Source: Guillardia theta CCMP2712 (lineage: Eukaryota > Cryptophyceae > Pyrenomonadales > Geminigeraceae). Taken from it: a stretch of DNA of 49,026 bases. The stretch lies in assembly GCF_000315625.1 (NCBI RefSeq), contig NW_005434632.1, forward strand, positions 344,201-393,226, written 5' to 3'. Shown piece after piece: positions 1-13,100 of this stretch. The position numbers and the translations under genes were made by a program. A model generated the notes under the pieces. That model searched no databases. It was not told where the DNA came from and was given only the letters and a program-made list of their open reading frames with translations. Numbering within the stretch: position 1 is the first letter of the stretch; each line of letters begins with the position of its first letter.

Positions 1-40
1 GGAGGCAGGGAGGCAGGGAGGGAGGCAGGGAGGGAGGGAG
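1..40. repeat. GGCAGGGA/GGGA low-complexity tract
   Basis: Short imperfect repeats of ggcagg and ggga open the window. On the minus strand this is the pyrimidine-rich start of the probable WD40-gene intron. Confidence 0.7.
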
Positions 41-1855
41 ATTCACCCTGATCGAAGATTCCGAGAGGGAATAGGGGTGCCCTGAGGCTTGCCACAACCT
101 CAAGCTGTTATCATCCGACGCTGTCAGCCAGGCGTCCAGCTCGTCTATCCACCGGATCCTTGTCACCTCGTCCTCGTGCCCCTTCATCACCCCGCAGAGC
201 TCGCAAGTCTCCAGCTCCCATATGTAGCAGAGCTCGTCCGCCGAGCATGTGGCGAAGGTGTCCATCCTCTCGGAGCTACTCACGTCATAGATCATCGACT
301 CGTGTGCGTCCTCGATGGTCCTCCACAGCGTCCCTGTGTTGGAGTCCCAAATCTTCACGCTCTTGTCCACACTGACGCTGATGAGGAAGTGCGCTAGCAA
401 GCACATCGCCGTAATTTTGCCCGTGTGCCCTTCCAAGGTCATCTTCACGGGGTTCAGAAATTCAGACGTCGACTCCCTCTCTCCCTCCTCCTCCTCCTCC
501 TGCTCCTCCTGCTCCTCCTGCTCCTCCTGCTCCTCTCCCCCGTCTCCCCCTGCTCCCCCTCCCCCTGCTCCTCCTCCGCCTGCTCCTCCCTCTCTCCTTG
601 CCCCTCCTGATGACGGGATATTATCTTCCAAGGACCAACCCCTTATCACCGCATCGTCACCTCCCGTGAACAAGATCGACGTGTCGGGCCTGAGTACCCC
701 CGCCACAACCGACCCTTGGTGGTCAGCGAACCCCTCCTTCATGCTGTAGAGCTGTGGGTAGAGCGCATTGGGTATATACCACTTCCTGATAATGCTGTCT
801 GCTCCGGAGCTCACAAAGTCTCCCGTCCTCGGGTTCCTGACGACCAACTCGACCCAGTCCGTGTGCCCATGGATGATGCTGATGCAGGCGAGCGAGTTGT
901 AGCGCCAGATGGTGAAGTTCTTGTGATCTGACATGGTCACAACTTCACTGGCAGATGCCATGATCTTCACAGGATACTCGTTGTGCAGCGACTTGAAGTC
1001 CTCCGACTGTGGGAGGAAATCAGTCAAGTTCGTCCCCGTGCGGGGGTCGAACACGAAGGGACGGCAAGATCCCTTGATCCCCACCCACAGCGACTTCGTG
1101 GCAGGGATGCAGCACATTGTCTCCACCGTCTTCTTCAGCTCGATGGTATAGAGCGGCGAGAACTGAGCATGGGCAGTTAGCGCGTCGTAGCTCCAAGTCT
1201 TGACGCTCATGTCGTAGCTCCCCGTGATCAGTGAGTTCCCCTCGTTGTAGTATGCCGCGCACGTGATCGCTCCCTTATGGCACTTGGACTTGGCCCTGTT
1301 GCCTCCTGCGGTCATGACCACGAGCTTGTCCTCCACGTTGAGATCGAAGGCACACACGACACCATCGTACCCGCAGGAGAATATTCTTCCTGATGGCGTG
1401 CAGATAATCTCCGAGATGAACTCGTCGTGCTCCTCAAAGACTGACTGCGTGTTCAGCTCCCACTCGTCCCGCTGATGAAGCAGCTGGAGCACAAACATCT
1501 TCTTCATCCCACCCAGGACCACAATGTCGTGCCGTGAACTGTACCCGGCGCAGTAGATCGCACATGGAAACTTGCTCCTCACCACACACTCCCCCTTCGC
1601 GTTCCAGAGCGCAACAGTTTGATCGAGAGACGTCGAGAGCATCATCCTAACATGGTTCAACCACACCAAGCAGGTGATTCTTCCCTTGTGAGCATTGATG
1701 CATGACTTGCACTTGCCATCTTCAAGGCTCCAAACTTTGATCAGCTTGTCGTCTGCTGTCGTGTACAGCTCTCTTCTCTCAGGCGCCACTCCTATCGTTA
1801 TCGAGTTCCCCTGTCCCCCGACTTTCTCCACCTGCACATGGACCTGCATCGCCAT
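1..1855 (-). CDS. WD40-repeat beta-propeller protein, C-terminus beyond window
   Basis: The minus strand reads open without a stop from the ATG at 1855 (MAMQVHVQVEKV) to about 47, roughly 600 residues. It has many WD-type blades with GH and D-x-x-[IVL]-[KR]-[LIV]-W signatures: DDKLIKVWSLEDG and DQTVALWNAKG near the start, DMSVKTWSYD, DKSVKIWDSNTG, and DDNSLRLW near the end. Such propellers are scaffolds; nothing here points to a specific partner, so I name no function. One loop (about 475-600) is an expanded low-complexity stretch of Gly/Ala and then Glu/Gln, coded by a GGA/GAG-rich repeat. An in-frame stop lies upstream of the ATG, so the start is well supported. At 46-41 the minus strand reads GTGAAT followed by a pyrimidine-rich repeat, a plausible donor, so the exon probably ends at 47 and the gene continues left of the window. 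Transcribed divergently from the giant gene at 2902. Confidence 0.85.
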   Translation of the reverse strand, partial: MAMQVHVQVEKVGGQGNSITIGVAPERRELYTTADDKLIKVWSLEDGKCKSCINAHKGRITCLVWLNHVRMMLSTSLDQTVALWNAKGECVVRSKFPCAIYCAGYSSRHDIVVLGGMKKMFVLQLLHQRDEWELNTQSVFEEHDEFISEIICTPSGRIFSCGYDGVVCAFDLNVEDKLVVMTAGGNRAKSKCHKGAITCAAYYNEGNSLITGSYDMSVKTWSYDALTAHAQFSPLYTIELKKTVETMCCIPATKSLWVGIKGSCRPFVFDPRTGTNLTDFLPQSEDFKSLHNEYPVKIMASASEVVTMSDHKNFTIWRYNSLACISIIHGHTDWVELVVRNPRTGDFVSSGADSIIRKWYIPNALYPQLYSMKEGFADHQGSVVAGVLRPDTSILFTGGDDAVIRGWSLEDNIPSSGGARREGGAGGGGAGGGGAGGDGGEEQEEQEEQEEQEEEEEGERESTSEFLNPVKMTLEGHTGKITAMCLLAHFLISVSVDKSVKIWDSNTGTLWRTIEDAHESMIYDVSSSERMDTFATCSADELCYIWELETCELCGVMKGHEDEVTRIRWIDELDAWLTASDDNSLRLWQASGHPYSLSESSIRVNLPPSLPPSLPPCL

Positions 1856-2669
1856 ATTTCCACTCGCCGATTCTATTCCTGGCAGTTCCCGGGACAGGTC
1901 TCGCAATGCTTCTTACCCTCTTCGATCACCTGCGACTCAATCTACTTCTCCTCTTTGCATGAAAGAGCACGTGGGAACGAGAGAGAAATTTTGTTCGCTC
2001 CTCCTCCTCTCCCGCTCGCCACCCTCCTTCCCCCTTTCCATGGCGCTCCGTTGGAACCCCCTCATCCCCTCACATGCCGGAATCCTGGCCGCCCGCAGGG
2101 CCGCCCGGCTGCCAGGGCAGCTGCCAGGGCGGCTGCTGGGCCCGGCCGGGGCGGCTGGCTGGCAGTGGGCGGCCGGGCTGGGCGGCGAGAATGGTCCTGC
2201 GCCGCGCGCCGTGCCGCTGTGCGTTGAGAATGGTCCGACGAGTGAGCCGGGCTGCACGCTGTTACTAGTTAAGCCTGAAGGTACTGAGGGTTGGTTCTCA
2301 ATTCATGTCTTTTGTCTGGTATCAGGGTCAAGCTAGCTCTTTTCTCAAACGGTCACTATACCAGTAATGGCTTTCAACTTGCAAGATCATCGAACTTCGG
2401 ACCGTATCGTCGGACTCGAAGCACGGTCCGATCTGGTCCTTGATTTTGAGTGAAAAAAGCAAAGCATACCTACTTCAGTCGGACCGAATGCGGACACTGT
2501 CCCAGTACTCGACTCTCCTGATTGTCCTCGTACTGAGTAGCACTGAGGCCCGCCCGCCGGGGCCGGGCTGGGAGCGGCGGGCCAGTTTGGAATTTGACAA
2601 GGCCCGTCACAATCGGCCTCACTCTATCCGGCGATGGGCCTGCTCGCTAGAGCCGCACAGACTGAAGTC
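1856..2669. other. Divergent intergenic region with GC-rich block
   Basis: This spacer separates the divergent WD40 and giant-protein genes, so both promoters should lie in it. About 2085-2240 is extremely GC-rich (ggcc/ccgg-rich) and carries overlapping open frames on both strands, which I read as composition artefacts. Position 2508-2536 holds a copy of the dispersed repeat also found near 30050 and 46640, with another GC-rich patch just after it (2549-2585). No TATA box or other clear promoter motif was recognised. Confidence 0.6.
2508..2536 (+). repeat. Dispersed repeat, copy 1 (core only)
   Basis: The 29-nt core beginning ctcgactctcctgattgtc and ending cgtactga is identical to 46638-46665 over almost its whole length and nearly identical to the minus strand around 30060-30090. 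Here only the core is shared; the flanks differ. Confidence 0.7.
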
Positions 2670-2782
2670 AAGTTGTCATACTTCACTTGATTGAGTTGTC
2701 ATACTTCACTTGATTGAGTTGTCATACTTCACTTGATTGAGTTGTCATACTTCACTTGATTGAGTTGTCATACTTCACTTGT
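2670..2782 (+). repeat. 23-bp tandem repeat, five copies
   Basis: The unit gagttgtcatacttcacttg plus att repeats with a strict 23-bp period from 2670 to about 2782. Copies are almost identical; the last ends in ttgtttgcc instead of ttgattg. It lies 120-230 bp upstream of the giant gene's ATG, so it is in that gene's promoter or 5' UTR. Confidence 0.9.
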
Positions 2783-2901
2783 TTGCCAAGAGTAGCCAGC
2801 TGAGCTGTAAGGAAGACTTCCCGCACGGTGATGCTTGCTGTAGCACCTGCACTCACTGCGTCTCTCGCCGCCTGTGACCTGAAGTCTTTGCTGTGACAAC
2901 G

Positions 2902-5900
2902 ATGTTTGGCGGGAGATCTTGGTGGATTCTATTCCTCTTCCTCGTTTCTTGTCACTTGGAATTCTCCTCTTGTCTCAGCGTAGACGGAGTCATCTGGCAA
3001 GACAACCCCCTGGCCGGGTTGTCGAACAAAATCTATGTGACCCTGTCTTTCAACGAATCAGTCCCCTCAGGAGCAATCTTCACCATATCAGGCCTGACCG
3101 GGGCAACCATCGCCTCTCCTGTTCCACTCACCACTTCAAATGCTGGCACTGGAACTGATGCGTCCACTTACTTTGCTTGCGGAGCCAATACTGGGTATGG
3201 CTGTTGGAGCTCGGTTGACAACTCTATGACGCTGCAGTTGAAGCAAGCAATCAGCGCCAATGTCGTTTACTCTTTCAGCTTCGTCGTCCAGAATGGAGCC
3301 ACGGAGCAAGGCAGCCCACAGATCTACTTCAAGTACGTGGAGGTGTACAACATGACCACAAAGACCGACAGCGCATATGGCGTGACCTCTGGCTCTTCGA
3401 TCCTGCTGATCGTGATTCCAGCGTTCACAGTGAAGACGATTGTGCAGGAGACTTTCCTTCAAGGGCTGGAGAATGCGATTACGGCCACCCTGCAGACCAA
3501 TGTCGCTCTTACGGCACAAACCTCGGTCATCATCACTGGGCTGAAGCCAACAGGAAATTTATCCAAGTCCAGCCTTACGTTGGCAGGAGCGTGCAGCAGT
3601 ACGTTCGACGGGCCGGGAGCCTTCAACCCCTCTACCGGCACCTTGACTCTTACAGTTTCACCCTCAGGCTTCACGTCCAACACCTTGTGCACCTTGTCGT
3701 TCTCCATTCAGAATCCTCGGTTTGCAGTGAGTCCGCCCTCTCTATCGATTAGCGCCAGTGGGAATGTCAGCATTGCAACATCGACGTTCGACCAGACGGG
3801 AGTTGATCCTGATTATCTGCCGCTCTTTGTGCTGGGATTTGTCAAGAAACAGGTCCAGCAGTCCAACCCTTCTATCTCAGCTTCCAACACCATCACCGTC
3901 ACGTTCTCTCTGAATCGAGAAATCAAGCAGCAAGTAGCTGTGGACACCGACAAGATCACCTCGGCCACCTTCACGCTGACCGGGCTGACAGGGAGTTCGA
4001 CTCCCGATGCCACATCCCTTACCGTCTCCTCTTCCAACTTCTCCATCAGCGATACCACATGGACTCAGTCTACAGGTACCCTACGGTTCAAGCCGTCCGC
4101 GGACTTGGCTGCCTTCCAAGACTATGAGATTCATTTCTCGCTCTTGAACCCGTCCTATGGCCAAGATGCAAGGAACGTCACTATCACACTCGAAGCGATT
4201 GTCCCGGTCAAGTACGGTTCAAAATCAGCCGTGCTGGCGGTTGAGAGTTTGTCAAACGGGCAAGGCAACTTTGCGACCTTGCTGGTCGCTGACTTCCTTG
4301 TCAAGTTTCTGTCGCAGTCCGATCCCTCTGCCAGAGCAATCAACAAGTTAATATTCACCTTCTCCTCGAGTATCGACATGGCGGCTGCGGGCGCCCGAAT
4401 CAACATCACGGGGTTTGACAACGCGACAAGCGCGAGTGAAGTCCTGACCTTGACAGACGAGAGCGCTGCCGTTGGAGGCGCCGCATCATCCAACATGTAC
4501 TTCTCCAGCTCCTTCGGCGGGACAGCATCGACGGCTCTCTTCTCCAACGGCATCCTGTCGTTGTATGTCGTCGGCTCCATAAAGGCCCGCAGCACGTACA
4601 GCATCGGGTTCAGCATACAAAACCCTTCCGTTGGACAGTTCTCCCCGAGTTTCTACATCCGGTCCATAGGAGAGTATGCTGCTACCGCGACGCTCCTCGT
4701 AGGGAAGGCGCAAGGCAACAATGAACCCCTCCTCATAGCAGGTATGCTGCTGCTGACGTTGGCTTCCTCCTCACTCCCCTCCTCCCTCCCTCTGACACGC
4801 TATCCTATCCAGGGTTCCAGTATGCCCAGGTGTACCAATCAGAGCAGTCAGCAGGGGCTCCCAACCTGCTTATTGTGAGTTTCAGCCCTTACACTGAGGT
4901 AGTTGCTGGGAGCCAGCTGAACCTTCTAAACCTCGTCGGAGCTAACAGCTCCGACGGGGTGATACCCCTGACCGACGACTCCGCCAACTCCACGTGCGTT
5001 CAGCTCGGGAACTGCGCTCTGCACTTCACAGCCCCAAAGTCGAACATGTCAGGGTACGGCCTATGGACCCGCAGCCCTCCGTCTCTCACTCTCCAAGTCG
5101 TGTCGACAATCAATCAAAGTGAAATCGTCTCGTTCTCATTCACTGTTGTCAACTCCAAGAACGGCCAGCGGCCACCTAGCATAAGCCTCTCCTACACAGG
5201 CACCATTTCGTCCTCGTCCTTTGTGGCGGCCACCTCGGAGGGTCCAGCTGCGGCCCTTAGGATCGCGGGCTTCAATTATTCCTTCATGTCTCAGTATCAG
5301 ACGGGAGCGACAGAAATCAATTTCTTCAATCTCACGTTCCAGAACTATGCCGTCCTCTTTGCCAATCAGACTGTCATCACTGTCAGCGGTACTCCTCCAC
5401 TTCCTCCTCCTCCATCACCACTCCTCCCCTTCCTCCTCCGCTCCATCCCCCTCCTCCACTCCTCCTTCTCTTCTTCTGCTCCTGCTGCTCATCCTACTTC
5501 TCTGCTCTTCTGCTCCTCCGCGGCTCCTCTTCCCCGTTCCTTCATCCTTGTTCCCATCCTCGCCCTCTCACCCTCGCTCCCATGTCTTCCTCCTTGTATC
5601 TCCTTGACCTGACTTCTCCTCCTCCTTCAGGCCTCCTGAACACGCTGGACTTTGACCCTCCTGATCAGCGAACTCTCAAGGAGGAGCCGCTGCTACAGGG
5701 CACCCTCAAGCAAAGCACCAACGAGGACATTCTCTTTCTCGATCAGCCGTACAGTCTCTCCTTCTCTCCCGTCGGCTACCTCCTGCAGATAGGATCCGAG
5801 ACACGATCGATCGTTTCTTTCTCCTCCGCCTACACCGTCAAGGTCTCCTCGCGCTTTGACGCCGGAATCAGCCAGTCGACTTCTACCAGCTACTCCATCT

Positions 5901-8900
5901 TGTCTGACAGCCTCTCCTACTTATACGAGCAGGCGGCATGGAACACAACAGCTGGGGAGCTGTACATCTCGGTGAAGAAAGATATTCCGCTGGAGCGCTA
6001 CCTCAAACTCTCCTTCCAACTCAAGTGCGTACCGTCGTGATTGCACAGGGAGGGCAGGGAAAGGGAGAGGAAGAGAGGGAGGAAAGGGTACTTTCAGGAC
6101 AAAGGATGAAAAGAAGAGGATAGGAGGGTGGGGGAAGGGGAGAGAAAGGGAGGGGAGGGGAAGAATGGAGAGGGGTGGAGAGGTAAGGGATGGAAAGGGG
6201 AGGAAAGGGGAAAATGGACTGTAGCGGGAAGAAAAGAAGAGTTGGAACGATTTTGATTTGATCTACAGAAATCCAACGGAACCTCAAGACGCTGCGATTG
6301 TCTACATCAGCTCCTCGGGGGTAAATTTGAATGATCCAGTGTGTTGATGTCTTAACATTGAAACTCTCCCTCCCCTCCCATCATTCCCTTCACGATCCTC
6401 TCTTCCTCCTACTACTTTCCCCTCCTCCCTTCCTCCTCCTCCCTTCCCTCTCTTTCGCACTCCTTTCCTCCCCTCCTCATCCCTGCCTAAAGGTTGCAAG
6501 CTCGAAGACGACAGTTCAGAACGCTCCGGGTCGCTTCGCTCCTCTCTTCATCATCGGCTTCTTCTACACCAAGATGTTCCAGAGTACAACCGAGGTCAAC
6601 GCAAACAACAAGATCACAGCTATCTTCTCCACCACCGTCAACCTAGCCGCTAGCCTCAGCACTAAGATCTGGATCACCAATCTCACCGCAACTCAAACTC
6701 CCTCCTCCTCCTCCTTCCCTGTCACCGGCTCCCCCGCCGGTGTGTTCAGCCCCACGGCCTCCTGGACGCAGGACGTCGGGATCCTGACCATTGACGTGAT
6801 CGGAGAGCAGGCTGACGTGCTGGTCTACACGCTGGAATTTGTGCTTAAGAACCCTCCGTCAGGTCAGGATGAGCCGTCAGTCAGCATCTTTGCTACTGGA
6901 ACGACCATTTCTCCCATCAAGTTCGACTACGAGGTTGGCAACTTTGCACCCCTGCGCATAGGATACTTCACCTCCCTGCTAATAGCGCAGGAAACGCCGT
7001 CCGCGTCCGACTGGGACATTGGAGGGGAGAAGATTTCTAACTCGCTCTCTGTCTCGTTCGCGTCCAACCTCGTCCTGACCGCAGTCAACCGATCGACAAC
7101 GCTGTTCATCAGTGGTACGTGCCTTGTGAGAGAGGATGGAGAGAGTGGAGGGGAAGAGAGGAAAGGAGAGGAGAGGTGAAGAGAGGAGAGGGGAGGAGAG
7201 GGGACGGGGGAAGTTACGAAGAGGAGTGGAGGGAGGAGACAAGGGCATGGCCTTACCTGAATGTTTGTCTCCCCCCAGGCATCGCTCCTCTCATCGCGGC
7301 CACGGGCACCATCATCAAATCCCTCTCAGCCTCATCTTTCCAGCTCGACGACTCGGCCTCCTCCTCCGACGCAGCATACAACAAGTTCACCTTCAGGATC
7401 AGAGACCAGTCTGTCGTCATCTCCAGCTACATAGGGAGCACAAGGACGGTGTACCTTCAGCAAAATCTTGACTTCATCCCGCTAGATGGGACAGATCGTT
7501 TCATCATCCAGAACCTCCAGAACTTCACCGTCCCCCTCACCCACAACTACTCGGAGATCGCCCGGTCTGCCTCCTACTCCCCAACAGCGCAGGAGCTGGC
7601 TGTGACGTTCCTCGAGGACACGGTCAGGAAGCAGCGGTACTCTTTCTCCTTCCTCCTCCTCAACCCTCCAGAGGGTCAACTGTCCCCCGACATCTCTATC
7701 TCCACCGCTGGTTTTGTCATACCCTGGACCAGGATGGAGAAAGGAGCAAGCATATACCAGCCTCTGCTCATAGCAGGATTCGTCTCTCCTCCTACCCTGC
7801 GGCAGAACAACCCAAACTCGGGGGAGACTAACAAGTTCTCCATCTCCATGCTCCTCTTCTCTCCCATCGCTGCCGACTCCGTCCTTGTCATCTCCGACTT
7901 CCACCTCCTCGATCCTGCAGGAACGGTTGTGGACCTGGTCACTAACGAGGATACGACCTGCGGTAACGTCAGCTGCGCGTTCTCCTTCTCCCGGGTCTTC
8001 TTCTCCTCTGCCAGCTCAGATGTCAACAATACCTTCAACGACTCGTTGCCGGGCACGGCAGGATGGAACGGCAGCCATCTCCTCCTCCACGTCATCAACG
8101 AACTTCCTTCCTTGGAGACTACAGCAGACCCCACCATCGTTCTCTCCTTCTTCTCTCAGAATCCTGTCCTCGGCCAGTGGTCAGTAGACGCTCAGATCAA
8201 GATCCTCGGAGCAAACAGCCAGGTGGCGCAAACTGCGTTCAGCAAGACAGGAGACAACTCAGATCCTTTTCTGATCGCGGGCTTCAGCGTCGCAACGGCA
8301 GCTCAGAGCACGCCGAGCAGCGGGGGGCAGAACAACATTACTCTCCTTCTTCAGAGCTACGTAGACTTGGATGAAAACAGCTCGTTGGTAGTGACCGGCT
8401 TCTCGCTCCCTCACTACAACGCCAGCCTGATCGCGCTCTCGCTGTATGATACACAAGCTACAAAGGCTGGCAGCTTGTTCTCTGCCTTGCTGCAGACGCA
8501 GGAAGGAACTTTGAATATCTCGATCAAGAAAGGGCAGCGAATGCTCTCTGGTGTGAACTACACCATCATGTTCCCCATCATCAACCCTGTTCCTCCTCAG
8601 TACCCTCCTACTCTTTCCGTTCACATTGTGGGCAAGGTCAGATCAGCACCCGTCGAGCTCTCATCACCTTTGTTGGACTTTTCTCCCTTGTTCATTGCTG
8701 GTTTCAGGACCAAGTACATGCAGCAGTCCTCTTCTTCCACCGACGACGTCAACTCTCTTACCACCACCATCAGCACAACTACCATGCTCTACAAAGGTAC
8801 CCGGATTACCATCAAAGGGCTCGTAGAGACTGGGGCAGATACGGTCGACGGTGCTCGTCCTGTATCCTCGACCTCCTCCTCCATCTTCGCCACTGAAGCC

Positions 8901-10052
8901 CAGTGGACCAAAGTCAACGGAACTCTGGTGGTGACCCTGGCAGATAATATGCTTCCCCTCCTTGACTACTCCTTCAACTTCTCCGTCAGAAACCCCAAGC
9001 AGGGGCAGCCAGGACCCGCGCTCCTGATACAGGCGACGGGGCTTGTCAACGTCGGGTGGGTCAACGTCGACAGCAGGAACGACTCGTTCAAACCGCTCTA
9101 CATCAGCGACCTTGTAGACATTCTTATCTCCCAGTCCACCACCTCCTCCTCTGCCAGGAACACGCTCACCATGATCCTCTCTCTCGAGGCTCCCCTCCTA
9201 CCAGGGTTCGCAGAGTTCCAGGTCAGCGGGCTGCTGGGCTCGACGACTCCGTCCGGTCTACTGAACATCTCCTCCGACGTCGCCAGGGAGGGGAACTGGA
9301 CACGGTCCTCAGGCACGCTCCTCTTCGGGCTCACCGTTGAGATGCAGCCGTACACCAACTACACCTTCACCTTCCAGCTCGACAACCCAGCTCAAGGCCA
9401 GGAGTCTCCCTCAGTCTCCATCGAAGTCCTCAAGACTCTAGATCTCGATCCGAGGTACTGGTCGGCTTACAAGAGGAGGATGCGCTACGACAGTGTCCTC
9501 AACTCTGCCCCCCTCCTCGTCGCAGGTCTGCTGTCTTCCTCCATCCAGCAGACCAACCCCTGCTGCTCCGCACCGAACAGGCTCAGCATGACCTTCTCTA
9601 GCCGCACCCTCCTACACCAAGGATGCTCCCTCACGGTCTCAGGCCTGCTCAACGCGCTGCATGACGGGAGCGTCATCGACATCCAGCAGCACATCAGCAA
9701 TTCTACCGATGACTCCTTGTACTTCACAGCAAACATGTCCTCGAACTTGTCGGGTAGCGGACTCTGGCTGCAGCAGGAAGATGCAAAAGTGGTGCTGTAC
9801 TTGACGCAGGACATTCACCGCAATCAAACGATCTCCTTCTCCTTCACCGTTCAGAACCCCAGCACAGGACAAAGTTCGCCTGACGTCGCCATGGAGGCGA
9901 ACGGAGAAGATTGCGCGATCACAAAGACGCTGATCAGCAAGAGCAGCAGCAACCCGCCGCTTCTGATCGCAGGTGATGCAGAGATTGATTGCCCTTTTCA
10001 TCGCCCTTCCTACTCTGTTGTCGCTCTCTCTCTCCCTCTCTCTGCTCTTTCC

Positions 10053-10127
<75 letters not shown>

Positions 10128-13100
10128 CCTCCCTCCCTCTCTCTCTCCCTCCCTCTCTCTCTCCCTCCCTCCCTCCTCTCTCTCTCTCAACAACACTGAC
10201 GGCGATCCAACAGGATTTTCACTCCTCTCCATCCAACAATCGTCCTTCTCCCAAGGAGCCTCCAACGTCATCACAGTCGCCCTCAGCCCCTACGTCTCGA
10301 TCGCATCTCCAGCTGACCTCTACTTCTACGGACTCCAAGGCGCCTCCGCTCCCCCTGGTGTCATCAACCTCCTTGACTCCTCTCCCTCTACCGTCTGTGT
10401 CGACGAGGTCCAGTGCTACAAGTTCTTCGACGTGACGATCTTCGGAGACGGCCTGGCGAAGGCTGTCTGGCTCGATGCCGACAAGACCCTCCAACTTCGC
10501 TCCAACAGGCTGATCACCCCGCAGATGACCGTCAAGTTTTCTTGGGTCCTCACCAACGAGCTGGCAGGACAGTCCTCTCCTCAGGTCTTCGCCGCTGGGA
10601 GCTCCGGCAACTGCTCTCTCGGCATCACGCCCTTTACGAGTCCAGCTGGTGATCAGCAGGTCTTGCTCATCGCAGACGTTGTGGACTCGCTTGTAAGTCA
10701 GTCGACTCCAATCAACTCAGCTGTCAACACTATCACTGTTCGACTCTCCTTCAACTTCAACCTGGGACAACAGGATTTCTCGGTCCTCACTCTGAGCGGC
10801 CTCGGAGCCTCCTCCTCTGACGACGGTTTCCTCCCCATCTCCTCCCCCACAAATCAATCATGGCCAGCGCTCGGGGCAATAGCGCACTACAAGTCAGCGA
10901 CGAGTTCTGTTGTCATGAACATCAGCAACGTGAGATCGTTTACCAACTACTCCTTCTCCTTCAACCTCTCCAATCCGAGCGCAGGGCAGCTGGCCCCAGT
11001 CATAGTGCTCAACATGTCCGGCGCCGCAACAATCATCAACAAAGTATTGAAGAACGACCTGGGAACCTCTGCTCCTTTCTTCGTCTACGGGTACGCATTT
11101 CAGCTTGTTGTTGACATGTTACTTCCTTGCGACCATGTTGTTCCGTCCCGTTTCTTCATCTCGACCACTTCGGTGTCTGCCTTGATACTTCTGACTTGTA
11201 TTGCTCGCTCGATCTCTTTCTTCTCACCAGTTCTGAAATGTTCTCCGCAGTTTCATAGAGAAATCTGGTGCACAGAGCTCCGCATTGCGTGACGCAACGA
11301 ATTCAATCTCGATCTATTTGACATCCACCGTTCTAATACCATCAGGGACGAAGATAGTTCTAGAGGGCATCAAAGAGACAAACTCCCTGGCTACAACTCT
11401 GAATGTCTTGATGAATGCTTCTTCAGCGTACTCGATCACAGCTGACTGGAACATATCTGGGACGGTGAGCAAACAGCAGTCGGTTTTCTTTCTCTGACTT
11501 GAAAGTAGCTATCCCTGACAACAAGTGCTGACGTTCAAGAGTTCCAACCTTTCCTTCTGACGTTCCAGGTTTCAAGGAACTCTTCTTCTTGCCCCATCTG
11601 AGCTTGTTGCCGCACAGGTCAACAACCCGTCTCTCCCCCAAGCAGCTCCTCCCATCTTCATCTCATCCTCGGGCTCCGATCCCTCCTCTACATTCCTGCC
11701 GACTCTTTTGGACAGTTTTCCACTACCAAACTCTCAAATCTTGCAGATCATGGGCTTCATCGAAGCTGCCGCAAGTCAAACGAACCCTTCCGTCCTCGCT
11801 CTCAACGTCATCACCCTTACTTTCTCCATGTACGCCTCACTCGACGCTTCTTCCCACGTCACCATCACCGGCCTCGCCGGCTCGTTCTCCAACAGCAGCA
11901 TCAAAGTCCCGGTCATCGAGCTTACAGGTCATTTTGCAACCTACGGACTGTGGAACGAATCCAAGGGATCTCTTGTTTTGACTGCTGCCACTTGGACTCT
12001 CCCCGGCCTCTTGTACAACTTCACCTTCGAGCTGTACAACCCGCAGGCTGGTCGCCCAGCCGCAGCCATAGAGATCGAATCAGACTGGCCGATCCCACGG
12101 TATCCTGTCACGCCAGCAGCAGGGAGCAAGGCACCGTTCCTGATCCAGGAGTTCACAGTCCGCGAGATGTACCAGGTCAACCCCGGGGTGTCGCAATGGA
12201 ATCTGATCACGGTAACGATTCAGTCGCGAACAGAGCTGCGTTCCTTTCCTGCAGAGATCAGCATCGTCTCGCCGGGGAGAGGCTACGTCCCTGGCGACCT
12301 CCTGCCCCTCCCCTCGGGGGCAGGCAGCGGCTTTCGAGCGACCTTCGACGTGGGTGACGCAGGAGAAATTTCTCAGATCCGCATCCTGGACTTCGGGGAG
12401 GGATACAACGAGAGCGTACAGCTCTACCCAATGTACCCCAACACATCCACAAGGATGGATCAGACTGTAACTGCGATCATCGTTGCTGCTGGCGGGGTGA
12501 ACTACGTCGAGGGGGAGGTGTATGGGCAGGACACGATCGTGGGATCCGGGAAGTTCCTAGGTATCGCGCTAGTGAACCAGGCAGGGTCCATCAGCGAAGT
12601 CCGAATGGTCGACCATGGCAGCAACTTTCAGTCCAACATCTTCAACATCAACCTGAGGTATACGGACACGAAGGAGGTCATGACGAATTCGATCTCCTCA
12701 GTCGACATCATCGGGCCGACAGCTTCCTGCCTAGTGGGGACTGTGATCGTGGCGTCGAGCTCGTCTGGCAGAGACTTCAAGGCAGAGGTGGACGCGATAG
12801 ATCCCTTCACTGGAGAGATCCTCTCCTTGAAAATCATAGCGCACGGGATCGACTACTTGTCAACTCCTTACCTCTATTCTGAGACTGCAGGCTGTTTCTG
12901 CACCGTTTCTCCTGTCAACTCATCCCTCTTGGATAAGTGCCTTGTCGCTAAGAGGGCCCACAACGCAAGTTTCTTCGCGACCGTCGGGCTGGATGCTGAC
13001 GTTCAAGGGTTCACACCCACCATCAAGTTCTCAGGGCTGGAAGGGTACCCCCTGTGGACCACGGACAACATGATACCCATCAACAAGGTGGGCGGGACAG

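Noticed and set aside
2000-2336. Overlapping frames on both strands in the GC-rich block
   Set aside because: No motif, extreme composition and strong strand symmetry; frames stay open because stop codons are rare at this GC.
9639-10274. Minus-strand frame rich in Arg/Glu dipeptides and plus-strand Ser/Leu frames
   Set aside because: Produced by the CT microsatellite in intron 6 of the giant gene; flanking splice sites remove it.
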